Origin: an uncultured Erysipelotrichaceae bacterium | GTDB taxonomy: Bacteria; Bacillota_I; Bacilli_A; Erysipelotrichales; Erysipelotrichaceae | DNA length: 58,075 bases | Direction of reading: 5' to 3' | NCBI GenBank assembly: GCA_944325685.1 | Contig: CALVBC010000003.1 | Location: 1 to 58,075, forward strand | In this document: positions 28,152-37,687 of the stretch, one piece after another | How positions within the stretch are numbered: the first letter of the stretch is position 1 | Layout: the number at the start of each line of letters is the position of its first letter | Notes under the pieces: model-generated | Database searches by the model: none | Told to the model about the DNA's origin: nothing | What the model saw: only the letters and a program-made list of their open reading frames with translations | Position numbers and translations under genes: made by a program

Positions 28152-29350
28152 TACTTTTCCTCGATGATCGCGATACCTGGTAGTTCTTTACCTTCCATGT
28201 ATTCAAGAGAAGCACCACCACCAGTTGAGATGTGAGTGAACTTATCAGCGTAGCCTAAGTTCTTAGCAGCACTAGCGCTGTCGCCACCACCGATGACGCT
28301 CATGCAGTCATCAAGTGAAGCGATAGCTTTACATACACCGATCGTACCAGCAGCGAATTGTTCTTTCTCGAAGACACCCATTGGACCATTCCAGAAGACA
28401 GTCTTAGCACCAGCTAATTCCTTGCTGAAGAGTTCAACCGTCTTTGGACCGATATCTAAGCCCATGTAACCTTCTGGCATCTTGTCGACATCAACAGTCT
28501 TGATATCTGTTGGTTCATCAAAGCTATTAGCGATGACTGTATCAACAGGTAATACTAACTTATCGCCACCTTTAGCGATGAAGTCCTTAGCGATATCGAT
28601 CTTGTCTTCTTCAAGTAGTGATGAACCTACTTCATAGCCCTTAGCTTTGAAGAATGTATATGCCATACCACCACCGACGATGACTTTATCAGCGATCTTT
28701 AATAGGTTTTCAATAACGGCGATCTTATCTGATACTTTAGCACCACCTAATACAGCGACGAATGGGCGTTTTGGATCATCTAATGCTTGACCTAAGTACT
28801 TGAGTTCTTTTTCGATCAAGAAACCAACAGCGCTTGGTAAATGTGATGGGATACCAACTGTTGAAGCATGAGCTCTATGCACTGAACCAAATGCATCTGA
28901 TACATATAGATCACCAAGTGATGCCCAATAAGCACCTAATTCAGGATCATTCTTTGATTCACCTTTTTCATAACGTGTGTTTTGCATCAATAAAATGTCG
29001 CCATCTTCAAGAGCCTTGACTGCATTCTCTAGTTCTTCGCCACGTGTAGCATTGACGAAAACGACTTTATGGTCAGGAACTAGTTCAGCTAATCTCTTAG
29101 CAACTGGCGCCATATCATTCTTCTTCTTATCTGCTTCACACTTTTCAGGATCTTTATGATCGACCTTTCCTAAGTGTGATAATAGGATGACTCTTGCCTT
29201 ATGATCAGCTAGATATTTGATCGTTGGTAAGGCCGCTTGGATACGGTTATCATCCGTGATGACATCACCTTTATGAGGGACATTGAAGTCGACTCTAACG
29301 ATGACTTTTTTTCCTTCGACATTTAAATCAGTTACGATTCTTTTAGCCAT
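28151..29350 (-). CDS. pgk: Phosphoglycerate kinase
   Basis: Transfers phosphate from 1,3-bisphosphoglycerate to ADP. The N-domain shows [10 protein letters not shown] and LLSHLGKVD, and the C-domain shows [14 protein letters not shown] and the nucleotide-binding IGGGDSA; 399 residues is normal. It heads the pgk-tpiA-eno operon, behind a promoter with an inverted repeat over the -35. gap and gpm, which often belong to this cluster, are missing here. Confidence 0.97.
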
Positions 29351-29377
29351 AAATCTTTCCTCCTAAATAGCACATAT

Positions 29378-29436
29378 ATTATAGCACCTAAGACGAATGA
29401 TTGTTAAAGATTTAATTAAATTTACACATCTTTAAC
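29378..29436 (-). promoter_or_regulatory. Promoter and operator-like repeat of pgk-tpiA-eno
   Basis: Minus-strand -10 TATAAT (29378-29383) with an extended TGC, 18-base spacer, and -35 TTAACA (29402-29407). A perfect 9-base inverted repeat GTTAAAGAT (29403-29411) and ATCTTTAAC (29428-29436) overlaps the -35 and could bind a glycolytic regulator. The family of that regulator is not identified. Confidence 0.6.
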
Positions 29437-29536
29437 GTACTAAAAAGGGAAATCAGCTTATCTCAGTGATCATCGATCATCCTTTTGCTAGCTTATCTAT
29501 CCATAGTACGCTAATATATAGCCATAGGAGAACACC

Positions 29537-31063
29537 ATGAAAAAAGCTATCATATCTTTAGTTATCTTACTGTTTATCAGTGGATGTAAGACTGATACAC
29601 CAACTGTATCGACACCGATCGAAAAAGATGAATATGGCATATATGAAGACATCCCACTAAAGGATGAGTTTAGTGATGATCATCGTATAAGGATCAACTC
29701 TGAAAGCTATACAGGCTATTCTGTAGGCTATATACCAATCGAGGCTTATGAAGATGAGACCTTTATGATCGATGCCTTTTATCTTTCTTTGATGAAGGAT
29801 GGACATAATGATATCCCATCTAGTATGATCATCGATGAATATGATGATAGTTGGCTAGATGATACATATAGCTATGATAAGCTAGTGAATACCGATGGCT
29901 CACTTATCGATCCATTTTTGATTTTAAATGGCCTCAAAGATGATACGGTCTTATTCAGCGAAGTAGTGATCGATAAATTCCAAAATGATGAGATAGTCGA
30001 TGAAGAGATCTTAGAAAAGGTCTATATAACTGATGAAAATGCAGGATATGCCCTTGGTATAAGATATAAGGATTCATATATCGATGAAGTATTAAATGGC
30101 AACTTAGTGATGTATGGACCGGTATTAAAGGATGGGATAGTAGGACCTGAATTTAACTTTGGTCGCTGGTATGAGGTCTTTTTAAATGAAGATGGCGCTA
30201 GATTAAGCATCAAGCTTGATTCCTATCTTGATGGGACGCTTGTCACCTTTGATATCTATGATGGTCAAGATACCAAAAGGATCGAGATGTTAAGTGATGT
30301 CGATATCAAAGATATCACAGGTTTTAGTGATCAATACGAAGACTATAGCTTCAATTTTGAACCAAGGCTTGCTGATGATTCCCCTTTGCGTAATGCCACC
30401 ACGATCGAAGAAAGTTACTTAAAAGATCCTAAGACCTATGTCCATGAAGATGTCTTATTTAAGGAATTATATGAAGGATCTTTTGTCCATGATGAAGTCG
30501 ATATGCCAGTTAGTTACTTCGAAGATGAGGTCTTTATGTTAGAAGAAAAGATATTTGGTCCCGGCTTAAAGTACTTTGGCTATAATACGCATAATAAATA
30601 TTTAGCCAGTAATATGTATGTCTTAGACTATGATCGCTTGTGGCGCAGTAGCGATGATCTTCATTATATCGTCAATAACTTTAAGGATGATACGATCTTG
30701 TTCACCAGTCAAGTTTACGTCTATGATAAGGTCGATGATGATAAGATCATCAAGGAAACACCATACACATCAGATGTATATGGCTATAGTGGTATGACGA
30801 CAATAGCTGTCCGCTATGAAGATTCCTATCTTAAAAAGGTCATGGAAGGTGAGCTTAAAGAGCTCTATCATGATATCCAAGATACACCTTACGACATCAA
30901 AAAAGCGACTGTCATCAGAAGGTATGAAGTCGCTGTCAGTTTAGAAGATAGTATCACTTTCATTATTTTTGACTACGATGGCAAGACGATCATCGAATGT
31001 TATGTCAATAACGATAATGCCGTCTTTGAAAGTGATGTCGATCTTAAAGCGTTAGCGCTTTAA
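29537..31063 (+). CDS. Large lipoprotein with two copies of one domain
   Basis: A 508-residue surface lipoprotein: the signal ends in the lipobox FISGC (Cys17), followed by a Thr-rich linker. The mature part is acidic and contains two related halves. Matching pairs are YEDETFMID with [20 protein letters not shown] with [12 protein letters not shown], and [15 protein letters not shown] with [15 protein letters not shown]. Each half ends with a strand-rich section that follows RWYEV or RRYEV. No known family is recognised. AGGAG six bases before ATG supports the start. It is a single gene whose end overlaps the convergent ABC ATPase gene by four bases. Confidence 0.8.
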   Translation: MKKAIISLVILLFISGCKTDTPTVSTPIEKDEYGIYEDIPLKDEFSDDHRIRINSESYTGYSVGYIPIEAYEDETFMIDAFYLSLMKDGHNDIPSSMIIDEYDDSWLDDTYSYDKLVNTDGSLIDPFLILNGLKDDTVLFSEVVIDKFQNDEIVDEEILEKVYITDENAGYALGIRYKDSYIDEVLNGNLVMYGPVLKDGIVGPEFNFGRWYEVFLNEDGARLSIKLDSYLDGTLVTFDIYDGQDTKRIEMLSDVDIKDITGFSDQYEDYSFNFEPRLADDSPLRNATTIEESYLKDPKTYVHEDVLFKELYEGSFVHDEVDMPVSYFEDEVFMLEEKIFGPGLKYFGYNTHNKYLASNMYVLDYDRLWRSSDDLHYIVNNFKDDTILFTSQVYVYDKVDDDKIIKETPYTSDVYGYSGMTTIAVRYEDSYLKKVMEGELKELYHDIQDTPYDIKKATVIRRYEVAVSLEDSITFIIFDYDGKTIIECYVNNDNAVFESDVDLKALAL

Positions 31064-31806
31064 GATCTTTCATAATAAGAAGCTAAGAAGCGTTTGGTCC
31101 TTTCTTCTTTGGCATTTTCAAAGATATCTTTCGGTGTCCCTTCTTCGATGATCTTGCCATCGGCCATGAAGATGACCTTATTCGATACGCTTTTAGCGAA
31201 ATTGAGTTCATGAGTGACGATACACATCGTCATCCCACTTTTGGCAAGGTCACGCATGACGCCAAGTACTTCACCGATCAATTCTGGATCTAAGGATGAA
31301 GTCGGTTCATCAAAATAGATGACCTCAGGTTTATATACGATGGCCCTAGCGATCGCGACACGCTGTTGTTGGCCACCGGAAAGTTGGTGAGGATAATAAT
31401 CATAGCGATCAGATAGTCCGACTTGATCAAGGGCTTTTTTAGAAAGCTCGATCGCTTTATCTTTATCCATCTTACGCGCGATGATCAAACCTTCGCTGAC
31501 GTTTTGTAAGGCGGTCTTATTGATAAAGAGATTGTAGTTTTGAAAGACAAAAGCCGTCTTTTTGCGGATATCAGCGATATCTTTTTTGCTTATATCGTGC
31601 ATATCATAGCTTTGACCATCGAAGATCATCTCACCACTATCAGCTCGCTCTAAAAAGTTCATGCAGCGAAGTAGCGTTGTCTTGCCACTTCCACTATTGC
31701 CTAAGATCGATATGACATCTCCTTTATCGACACTTAGATCGATACCTTTTAATACTTCAAGGTCATCAAAACGCTTTTTGACCCCCTTCACTTCTAACAT
31801 GCTCAT
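31060..31806 (-). CDS. Amino acid ABC transporter ATP-binding protein
   Basis: ATPase subunit of a polar amino acid importer. Walker A is GNSGSGKT (36-43), the signature LSGGQQQRV and Walker B VIYFDEP follow, and the whole 248-residue sequence matches the GlnQ/TcyC type. It is the last gene of a four-gene run with permease, binding protein and a C-S lyase, all overlapping by one to four bases. The neighbours suggest cystine or a related sulfur amino acid as substrate. Confidence 0.94.
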   Translation of the reverse strand: MSMLEVKGVKKRFDDLEVLKGIDLSVDKGDVISILGNSGSGKTTLLRCMNFLERADSGEMIFDGQSYDMHDISKKDIADIRKKTAFVFQNYNLFINKTALQNVSEGLIIARKMDKDKAIELSKKALDQVGLSDRYDYYPHQLSGGQQQRVAIARAIVYKPEVIYFDEPTSSLDPELIGEVLGVMRDLAKSGMTMCIVTHELNFAKSVSNKVIFMADGKIIEEGTPKDIFENAKEERTKRFLASYYERS

Positions 31807-32462
31807 ACTAACCTCATCTTCTTCTCTAAGATGCTTTGGATCTTAGTCAAAACCGTACAGAATAATAAATAGATGACTGCTACTTCCATATATAAGACAA
31901 AGGTCTCATAGGTCTGTGCAGCGATCCTCTGGGCCACTAAAAACATATCCACGACCGTGATACTGGCAGCCAAAGATGTATCCTTCACAAGCCCGATCAA
32001 ACTGTTACTTAAAGGCGGGAAAGCTGTGCGCATGGCTTGCGGTAAGATGATCCGATACATGATCTGAAAGTAGTTCATCCCAACACAATAGCCAGCTTCA
32101 AATTGCCCTTTAGGCACTGCTTCGATCGCCGCCCTGATCGTCTCTGAGGCATAAGCACCGGTGTTGATCGAAAAGACGATGATGGCACTAGGGAAGGCAT
32201 CGATGACGATGCCAAGGCTTGGTAAACCAAAAAAGACGATGAATAGTTGGACTAAAAGCGGTGTCCCTCTGATGATCCAGACATAAAACCGGGCGATCTG
32301 TTTTAAGATCTTGATATTGGCAACTTGCACGATCGCGACTATTAAGGCGATCAACATCGCGATCACAAAGGAGATGACCGTCAAAGGTATCGTGACCTTA
32401 AGGCCTTGGATCAAGATCTCACCAAAGGATGATACTAGTAATTCAATGATCCTACTTGACAT
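31803..32462 (-). CDS. Amino acid ABC transporter permease
   Basis: Inner-membrane permease of the HisM/GlnP type, 219 residues and about five transmembrane helices. The loop that contacts the ATPase is visible as [22 protein letters not shown]. It lies between the ATPase and binding-protein genes with four- and one-base overlaps. It probably works as a homodimer, since only one permease gene is present. Confidence 0.93.
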   Translation of the reverse strand: MSSRIIELLVSSFGEILIQGLKVTIPLTVISFVIAMLIALIVAIVQVANIKILKQIARFYVWIIRGTPLLVQLFIVFFGLPSLGIVIDAFPSAIIVFSINTGAYASETIRAAIEAVPKGQFEAGYCVGMNYFQIMYRIILPQAMRTAFPPLSNSLIGLVKDTSLAASITVVDMFLVAQRIAAQTYETFVLYMEVAVIYLLFCTVLTKIQSILEKKMRLV

Positions 32463-33247
32463 TAACGCTCGCTTTCTGTGACATCGATACCAAAGTACTT
32501 ATTCGATATCTCCGCTAATCTGCCACTTTCTTTAAGACTATTTAAAGCCTCATTGATGGCATTTAAGAAGTTCTCTTCACCTTTTCTGACTGGCACTAAA
32601 GATGAGGCAAAGTCATCAGTATAAGCGACGATCTTGACTTCCTCTTCTGGGTGATTCTTTAGATAGTCACCAAAAGCTGTCTCGGCATTTAATGTCGCAT
32701 CAGCTCTACCACTAGCTAATAATTCCATCGTCTGATAGACCGAGTCAACACTGACTAGTTCACATCCTTCACTTTGGGCTAAAGTGCCCCATGATGAAGT
32801 GAGGTTTTGGGCACATCTTTTACCATCAAGATCATCAAAACCACTGATATCACTATTGTCACTTCTTACAAGTAAAGCACCTCTTACATAGGTATAAGGA
32901 TCTGAGAAGTCATACTTCAGAGCTCTATCTTCACTATACTCGACTTCATTGATGACGGTATCGACCCTACCTGAATCCATAGCGGCAAATAGTGAATCCC
33001 ATTCCGCTTCAAAAAATTCGACTTCAACGCCTAAGTATTCACCGATAGCTTTTGCCACTTCGACATCAAAGCCGACTAGGTCACCATTATCGTCGTGGTA
33101 GCTATTTGGTGAATAAGTGCCTTCAGTACCGACGACCATGACCCCAGCTTCTCTGATGGCTTCTAGTTGATCGGTGCCTTCTTCATTACTTCCACATCCA
33201 ACTAATATGATACTTAAGACTAGTAATATGCTTATGATCTTCTTCAT
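32462..33247 (-). CDS. Amino acid ABC transporter substrate-binding lipoprotein
   Basis: Extracytoplasmic receptor anchored by a lipid: the signal ends in the lipobox ILVGC (Cys18). The bilobed family-3 binding fold begins with GVMVVGTEGTYSPNSYHD and includes LVGFDVEVAKAIGEYLG and the hinge GRVDTVINEV. The length is 261 residues. Similarity to TcyA-type cystine receptors together with the adjoining PatB-type lyase suggests cystine, but the ligand is inferred. Confidence 0.92.
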   Translation of the reverse strand: MKKIISILLVLSIILVGCGSNEEGTDQLEAIREAGVMVVGTEGTYSPNSYHDDNGDLVGFDVEVAKAIGEYLGVEVEFFEAEWDSLFAAMDSGRVDTVINEVEYSEDRALKYDFSDPYTYVRGALLVRSDNSDISGFDDLDGKRCAQNLTSSWGTLAQSEGCELVSVDSVYQTMELLASGRADATLNAETAFGDYLKNHPEEEVKIVAYTDDFASSLVPVRKGEENFLNAINEALNSLKESGRLAEISNKYFGIDVTESER

Positions 33248-34401
33248 CTTTCCTCCTTGAAACTTCTGATCGCTTTTTCTAAGCGTGATAGGGCATCATC
33301 GATGATGACCCTAGGATAGGCAAGATTCATCCTGAGGTGATCTTGACCATGATATATCGATCCATCCGATAGGATAAGACCGGTCTTTTCTCTTATATAT
33401 TTAGCTAATACTGTACTATCAACACCTAAAGCGCTGATATCAAGCCACAATAGATAAGTGGCATCAGGATGCTTGACATTGATATCAGGGATATGTTCCC
33501 TGATGTAGTTTTCGACATGGATCTTATTGTCGTAGACATATGACCTAAGATCATCTAACCACCTCTCTCCCTTATCAAAAGCAGCGATATTAGCACTCAT
33601 CACAAAGGCATTTGGCTCTGCTACTTCATCGGTATTGATCGCTCTATTGACCTTATTTCTGAGGGCTTCGTCATAGATGACGATCGCTGACCCCTGAAGG
33701 CCAGCTAGATTGAAGGCCTTACTTGCGGCGATACAGGTGACACTTATCTTTCTAGCGATATCCGATACCATCGAAAAAGGCATATATCCTTTACCAGGAT
33801 CGACTAGATCACAATGGATCTCATCGGATAAGACGATCACATGGTGCTTATAGGCAAGTTCTGCGACCTTAGCTAATTCATCTTTGGTCCATATGCGTCC
33901 GACAGGATTATGGGGATTGCACATGATCATCATCGTCGTCTGGGGATCAGCTAATTTAGCTTCTAGATCTTTAAAGTCGATATCATAGCCATCCTCTGTC
34001 TCGATAAGTGGTGACTCTAATGGTACACGACCATTATTGACGATCGAATTGAAGAAGATATTATAAACAGGCGTTAAGACGACGATCTTCTCTGCTGGTG
34101 TCGTCAATTTACGGACCGTACTTGAGATGGTAGGGATGACACCAGTTGAGAATAATACTTCATCCTTATCAAATATAAAATGATGTCTTCTAGAGAAGAA
34201 AGCGATGATACTTTCCTTCCACTTATCAGCGACATCAGTGTAGCCAAAGATACCATGATCTACCCTTTCCCTTAGTGCATCGATGATCTCTTCAGCACAA
34301 CGGAAATCCATATCCGCTGTTGAAAGTGGTAATTCACCCTCTTTGACATCCCATTTTGATGACCATGTACCATGGCGATCGACTACTGTATCAAAACCCA
34401 T
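33244..34401 (-). CDS. MalY/PatB-type cystathionine beta-lyase
   Basis: PLP-dependent C-S lyase of 385 residues (aminotransferase fold I). The cofactor lysine is Lys228 in AASKAFNLAGL, and the MalY/PatB N-terminus WDVKEGELPLSTADMDF is present. It cleaves cystathionine or S-conjugated cysteines to a thiol, pyruvate and ammonia. It leads the operon with the ABC importer, so imported sulfur compounds may be cleaved directly. No T-box or other riboswitch is evident in the short leader. Confidence 0.92.
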   Translation of the reverse strand: MGFDTVVDRHGTWSSKWDVKEGELPLSTADMDFRCAEEIIDALRERVDHGIFGYTDVADKWKESIIAFFSRRHHFIFDKDEVLFSTGVIPTISSTVRKLTTPAEKIVVLTPVYNIFFNSIVNNGRVPLESPLIETEDGYDIDFKDLEAKLADPQTTMMIMCNPHNPVGRIWTKDELAKVAELAYKHHVIVLSDEIHCDLVDPGKGYMPFSMVSDIARKISVTCIAASKAFNLAGLQGSAIVIYDEALRNKVNRAINTDEVAEPNAFVMSANIAAFDKGERWLDDLRSYVYDNKIHVENYIREHIPDINVKHPDATYLLWLDISALGVDSTVLAKYIREKTGLILSDGSIYHGQDHLRMNLAYPRVIIDDALSRLEKAIRSFKEER

Positions 34402-34523
34402 ATCATCACTCCTTAAAATACATTAAAATGATAATCAAGTTACCCCTTGGATTCAATAAACTTGACCTATTAATTCGATACTTATTAACTATATATATCT
34501 ATTACCAAAATCAATGAAAGAGG

Positions 34524-34640
34524 TCACTCATGGACCTCTTTTTTCTCTTCTTTTGATTCTTCTGAATACTTCTTCAGCTTCTCTTCGTATTCCTTTTCGG
34601 CTTTCTTTAGATCAGCCAATACTTCATCAAGCGTGCGCAT
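34524..34640 (-). CDS. Possible 38-residue charged helical protein
   Basis: A 38-codon frame, starting MRTLDEVLADLKKAEK, that overlaps the MATE stop by 14 bases and so could be translated by coupling. It is almost entirely Lys, Glu and Leu, consistent with one long helix. There is no clear ribosome site. Its last codons form a hairpin (GAGGTC/GACCTC), which may be the transcript end. No family is recognised. Confidence 0.4.
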   Translation of the reverse strand: MRTLDEVLADLKKAEKEYEEKLKKYSEESKEEKKEVHE

Positions 34641-35988
34641 GACTAACACCAAATGCCTTTCTATATGCCTTTATGACTAGTGGGATAAAGATGATGACCA
34701 CAAGCACCTCAGCGATCGGATATGAATACCAAACAGCCTCTAGGGAGATATTGCTTAAAAGGTAAGCAAATGGGATGAGGAAACCGATCTGTCTTAAGAT
34801 CGATTGGATCATCGATGTCGTGCCTTGACCAAAGGATTGGAAGCAGGTATTGAAGACGATCGAGCATGCCGCCGGTAAGAAGGATAAGGATACGATCCTT
34901 AAAGTAACGACAGCTACTTCCTTTAATGCATCATCCATCGCAAAGAAGCTCAACATGGTCTCAGGCACAAAGACGAATAATCCTGTACCGATACCCATGA
35001 CCACTAAAGCGCTGATCATATATAGCTTAGCCGTCTTAAAGTAGCGATCTTTATTCTTAGCCCCAAAGTTATAGGATAAGATCGGTAATGATCCTTGGCT
35101 AAAGCCAAAGCATGGCATAAAGATGAAGGACTGTAACTTAAAGTACAAGCTTAAAGCCGTAACAGCATTCTCACTGAACTTGATAAGGACGCCGTTCATC
35201 AAAGTCGTGGTGACACTTGAGATCATATTCATGACCGCTGTTGGTAAAGCGACAGTGTAGATATTCTTGACATTGACCATATCTAATTTAAAACCTTTAA
35301 ATTTGAATTCAACATCGTGTTTTCCTACCAGCAAGACCACAAGGTCGATGACCATCGATACCATCTGACCAGCGACAGTCGCGATAGCGGCACCAGCCAT
35401 TCCCATCTCTGGCATCCCGAATTGGCCAAAGATGAAGATCGGGTCTAAGACGATATTGGTGACAGCACCAGCGATCAAAGATATCATCGGAACGATCATA
35501 TTGCCTTGGGCTTGTAATATCCTTTCAAAGACCACGGATAAGAATTGCCCAAAGTTTAGTAGCATGACGATATATAGATACTCTTCACCTAGCGCGATGA
35601 TCTCCGGGCGATCGGTGAATAGACCTAAGAATGGTCCACTTAAAAATAAACCGACGACAAACACGATGGCGATGTGGAATAGCGATATGAATAGACCTGT
35701 TGTCGCTACTTTACTTGCATCCTCGTGTCTTTTCTCCCCTAACCTTCTTGATACCAAGGTCCCGATACCAACACCAGTACCCAAAGCTAAGCTGAGGGCT
35801 GCTTGTTGTAAGGGGAAGACAAGCCCGATCGCAAACATCGCATCTTGGCTATATTGCGATATATACATCGTATCGACGATGTTATACATCGACTGGATAA
35901 ATAAAGAGATGACAGCTGGTAAAGCCATCGAATATAGTAATTTACCTATTGGCCATGTGGCCATCTTATCTGAACTTCTTACTGACAT
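34627..35988 (-). CDS. MATE family efflux transporter
   Basis: A twelve-helix cation-coupled exporter of about 453 residues. The family N-terminus WPIGKLLYSMALPAVISLF and the internal repeat (FQSFGQGTTSMIQSILRQI resembling LQAQGNMIVPMISLIAG) are clear. The substrate is unknown. The start MSVRSS follows a TATACT hexamer by nine bases and has no Shine-Dalgarno site; a further ATG (MATWPIG) eight codons on is also possible. About 140 bases upstream lies another -10 and a terminator-like hairpin between, so attenuation is possible. Confidence 0.9.
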   Translation of the reverse strand: MSVRSSDKMATWPIGKLLYSMALPAVISLFIQSMYNIVDTMYISQYSQDAMFAIGLVFPLQQAALSLALGTGVGIGTLVSRRLGEKRHEDASKVATTGLFISLFHIAIVFVVGLFLSGPFLGLFTDRPEIIALGEEYLYIVMLLNFGQFLSVVFERILQAQGNMIVPMISLIAGAVTNIVLDPIFIFGQFGMPEMGMAGAAIATVAGQMVSMVIDLVVLLVGKHDVEFKFKGFKLDMVNVKNIYTVALPTAVMNMISSVTTTLMNGVLIKFSENAVTALSLYFKLQSFIFMPCFGFSQGSLPILSYNFGAKNKDRYFKTAKLYMISALVVMGIGTGLFVFVPETMLSFFAMDDALKEVAVVTLRIVSLSFLPAACSIVFNTCFQSFGQGTTSMIQSILRQIGFLIPFAYLLSNISLEAVWYSYPIAEVLVVIIFIPLVIKAYRKAFGVSHAHA

Positions 35989-35997
35989 AACTGGTGT

Positions 35998-36003
35998 AGT
36001 ATA
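35998..36003 (-). promoter_or_regulatory. Possible -10 close to the MATE start
   Basis: TATACT on the minus strand, nine bases before the ATG at 35988, implying a leader of about two bases. Confidence 0.4.
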
Positions 36004-36053
36004 ACACAAAAAACATCTTTTCCCATAAGTTATATATTTAACTTTTCTCCGTC

Positions 36054-36089
36054 AAAAAAGTTAGCCTGATAATGACTGACAACTTTTTT
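36054..36089 (-). terminator. Terminator or attenuator between PHP gene and MATE gene
   Basis: Stem AAAAAAGTT/AACTTTTTT with an 18-base loop and a T-run on the minus strand. It can end the PHP transcript, or act as an attenuator for a transcript that starts from TATAAT at 36135-36140. Confidence 0.7.
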
Positions 36090-36134
36090 AGCTCCCACTT
36101 GAGATAAGGTAGGGTACACCGCTTTTTCAATGAT

Positions 36135-36140
36135 ATTATA
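36135..36140 (-). promoter_or_regulatory. -10 element of a possible long MATE leader
   Basis: TATAAT on the minus strand, preceded by GTG, about 140 bases upstream of the MATE start, with no recognisable -35. The leader in between carries a small hairpin and then the terminator-like stem. Confidence 0.4.
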
Positions 36141-36159
36141 CACTAAAAGGCAAATGATC

Positions 36160-37038
36160 CTATATTAATCCCACTCTTTTAAGCCCTTCTTTGATCTTAT
36201 CGAGATCATCGCATAGTGTTTGGCCTAAGGTTATACTCGGCTTGGTCTTACCATGATAGTCACTGCCAGTTGTATAAATAAGGTCATAGCTTAGTGCTTT
36301 ATCTTTAAAGTAAAGACAGGTATCAAGACCATGGTAACTACTATAAGCCTCAACACCATCGATCCCTAAAGGTATCATCTCATCAAATAAGCCATAGTTG
36401 CCTTTTAGGTTGTTGCCAGGATGAGCTAATATAGCTTTCCCATGTGTATCATGGATCAGATCGATGCATTCCTTTAAGCTCATATACTCTACTTCAGTAT
36501 ATAGTGGCTTACCTTGTGCATAATAATCCCAATAGAAATTGACATAAGGATTATCGCCTCTTTTGTTGCCTTTGCGATATGGTCTTAATATATCACTATC
36601 GATATATCGCTCATCATTTAGTAATACCTCTGCAAAGTGCTCGCCTGCATATACGCCATCTCTACTGATCGCATCTAATCTTTCTCTATCTACTTTAAAA
36701 CCTAGACTTTCGGTAAGCTCGATCTTTTTAAGCCCATTGGCCCTTTCTTGGTCTTTGATCTTTTCTTCTAATATAATATAACGCTTATCTTCATCATCGA
36801 TGCCATATCCTAAGACATGCAGCGATACACCTTCAAAGATACAATCGATCTCGATGGCTTTGATATAGGTGATACCATATTCCTTAGCTAATATACTGGC
36901 CTCTTTATTAGCTCTTATAGAGTTGTGATCAGCTATCGCTAAGATCTTGATATCTTTATCTTTAGCTTTCACTAATAATTCCTTTGGTGTAAATTCACCA
37001 TCATCACTGTATAAGCTATGCGTATGTAGATCGATCAT
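36160..37038 (-). CDS. PHP domain phosphoesterase
   Basis: A 292-residue metal-dependent phosphoesterase. Metal ligands typical of the PHP domain are seen in DLHTHSLYSDDG, AIADHNS, LAHPGN and TGSDYHG. The closest general type is the RNase AM/nucleoside 3',5'-bisphosphate phosphatase group, but the substrate is not certain. The start MIDLHTH is decided by GGAG six bases before it: an ATG two codons earlier touches the GGAG, and the longer frame of 63 extra codons runs through the promoter of yigZ on the other strand. Confidence 0.88.
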   Translation of the reverse strand: MIDLHTHSLYSDDGEFTPKELLVKAKDKDIKILAIADHNSIRANKEASILAKEYGITYIKAIEIDCIFEGVSLHVLGYGIDDEDKRYIILEEKIKDQERANGLKKIELTESLGFKVDRERLDAISRDGVYAGEHFAEVLLNDERYIDSDILRPYRKGNKRGDNPYVNFYWDYYAQGKPLYTEVEYMSLKECIDLIHDTHGKAILAHPGNNLKGNYGLFDEMIPLGIDGVEAYSSYHGLDTCLYFKDKALSYDLIYTTGSDYHGKTKPSITLGQTLCDDLDKIKEGLKRVGLI

Positions 37039-37071
37039 ATACATCTCCTTATTTTTTTGTATTTTATCATC

Positions 37072-37077
37072 TATAAT
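37072..37077 (+). promoter_or_regulatory. -10 element placing a leaderless start (yigZ)
   Basis: Perfect TATAAT followed by six bases (AAAGCT) and the ATG at 37084; no Shine-Dalgarno sequence. Confidence 0.65.
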
Positions 37078-37083
37078 AAAGCT

Positions 37084-37680
37084 ATGTACATCAAAGGCGA
37101 ATATACAAATACGATCGTGATCGATAAAAGTGAATTCATCTGTTATATCAAAAGGCTTGATGATATCGATGAATTCAATGAATATCTGAATATGATAAGA
37201 AAGAAACACTATGATGCCACCCATCATTGTAGTGCCTATATAAATAAAGACACCAAAAGGTCCAATGATGATGGTGAACCTAGTGGTAGTGCAGGATTAC
37301 CGATCCTTACCACATTAGAGAAAAATGACCTCACCAATATCGGGGCTATCGTCGTCAGGTATTTTGGGGGTATCAAACTCGGCATGGGTGGTCTTATCCG
37401 TGCTTATGGTAAAGCTGTATCAGAGACACTAAAGATAGCTACCTTTACTGATATCAAAAAGATGTCAGAATATAAGCTCATCATCCCATATGATATCGCT
37501 AGTAAGATCGATCACTTTTTGAGGTCTAATACCATCATCCTAGATATCGAATACGGCATTGATGTCACCTATACATTCTTAGTAAATGACAGTATCGATG
37601 ATAAGATAGCTGAGTATACTAAAGGTATCTTACCGATATTTGTCAAAGAACAGTATATCGAAGTCGATATTGATGTATAA
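37084..37680 (+). CDS. YigZ/IMPACT family protein
   Basis: A 198-residue protein of the YigZ/UPF0029 family, linked in E. coli and eukaryotes to translation control, with a ribosomal-protein-S5-like fold in the N-terminal domain and a small C-terminal domain. The signatures ATHHCSAYI, DDGEPSGSAG and VVRYFGGIKLGMGGLIRAYG are all intact. The ATG start follows TATAAT by six bases, so translation is probably leaderless; nine extra upstream codons would overlap the promoter. It is followed after seven bases by a small membrane protein gene. Confidence 0.92.
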   Translation: MYIKGEYTNTIVIDKSEFICYIKRLDDIDEFNEYLNMIRKKHYDATHHCSAYINKDTKRSNDDGEPSGSAGLPILTTLEKNDLTNIGAIVVRYFGGIKLGMGGLIRAYGKAVSETLKIATFTDIKKMSEYKLIIPYDIASKIDHFLRSNTIILDIEYGIDVTYTFLVNDSIDDKIAEYTKGILPIFVKEQYIEVDIDV

Positions 37681-37681
37681 T
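37676..37681 (+). promoter_or_regulatory. -10 element formed by the yigZ stop codon
   Basis: TATAAT, preceded by ATG, contains the TAA stop of yigZ and lies six bases before the next ATG at 37688. Confidence 0.45.
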
Positions 37682-37687
37682 TAAGAC

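Noticed and set aside
34402-34520. T-box or SAM riboswitch before the PatB-importer operon
   Set aside because: The leader is about 110 bases at most, with no T-box sequence, no kink-turn and no terminator/antiterminator pair on the minus strand before the gene.
37039-37227. N-terminal extension of the PHP protein
   Set aside because: It is antisense to the start of yigZ and its promoter; the GGAG site clearly selects the inner ATG.
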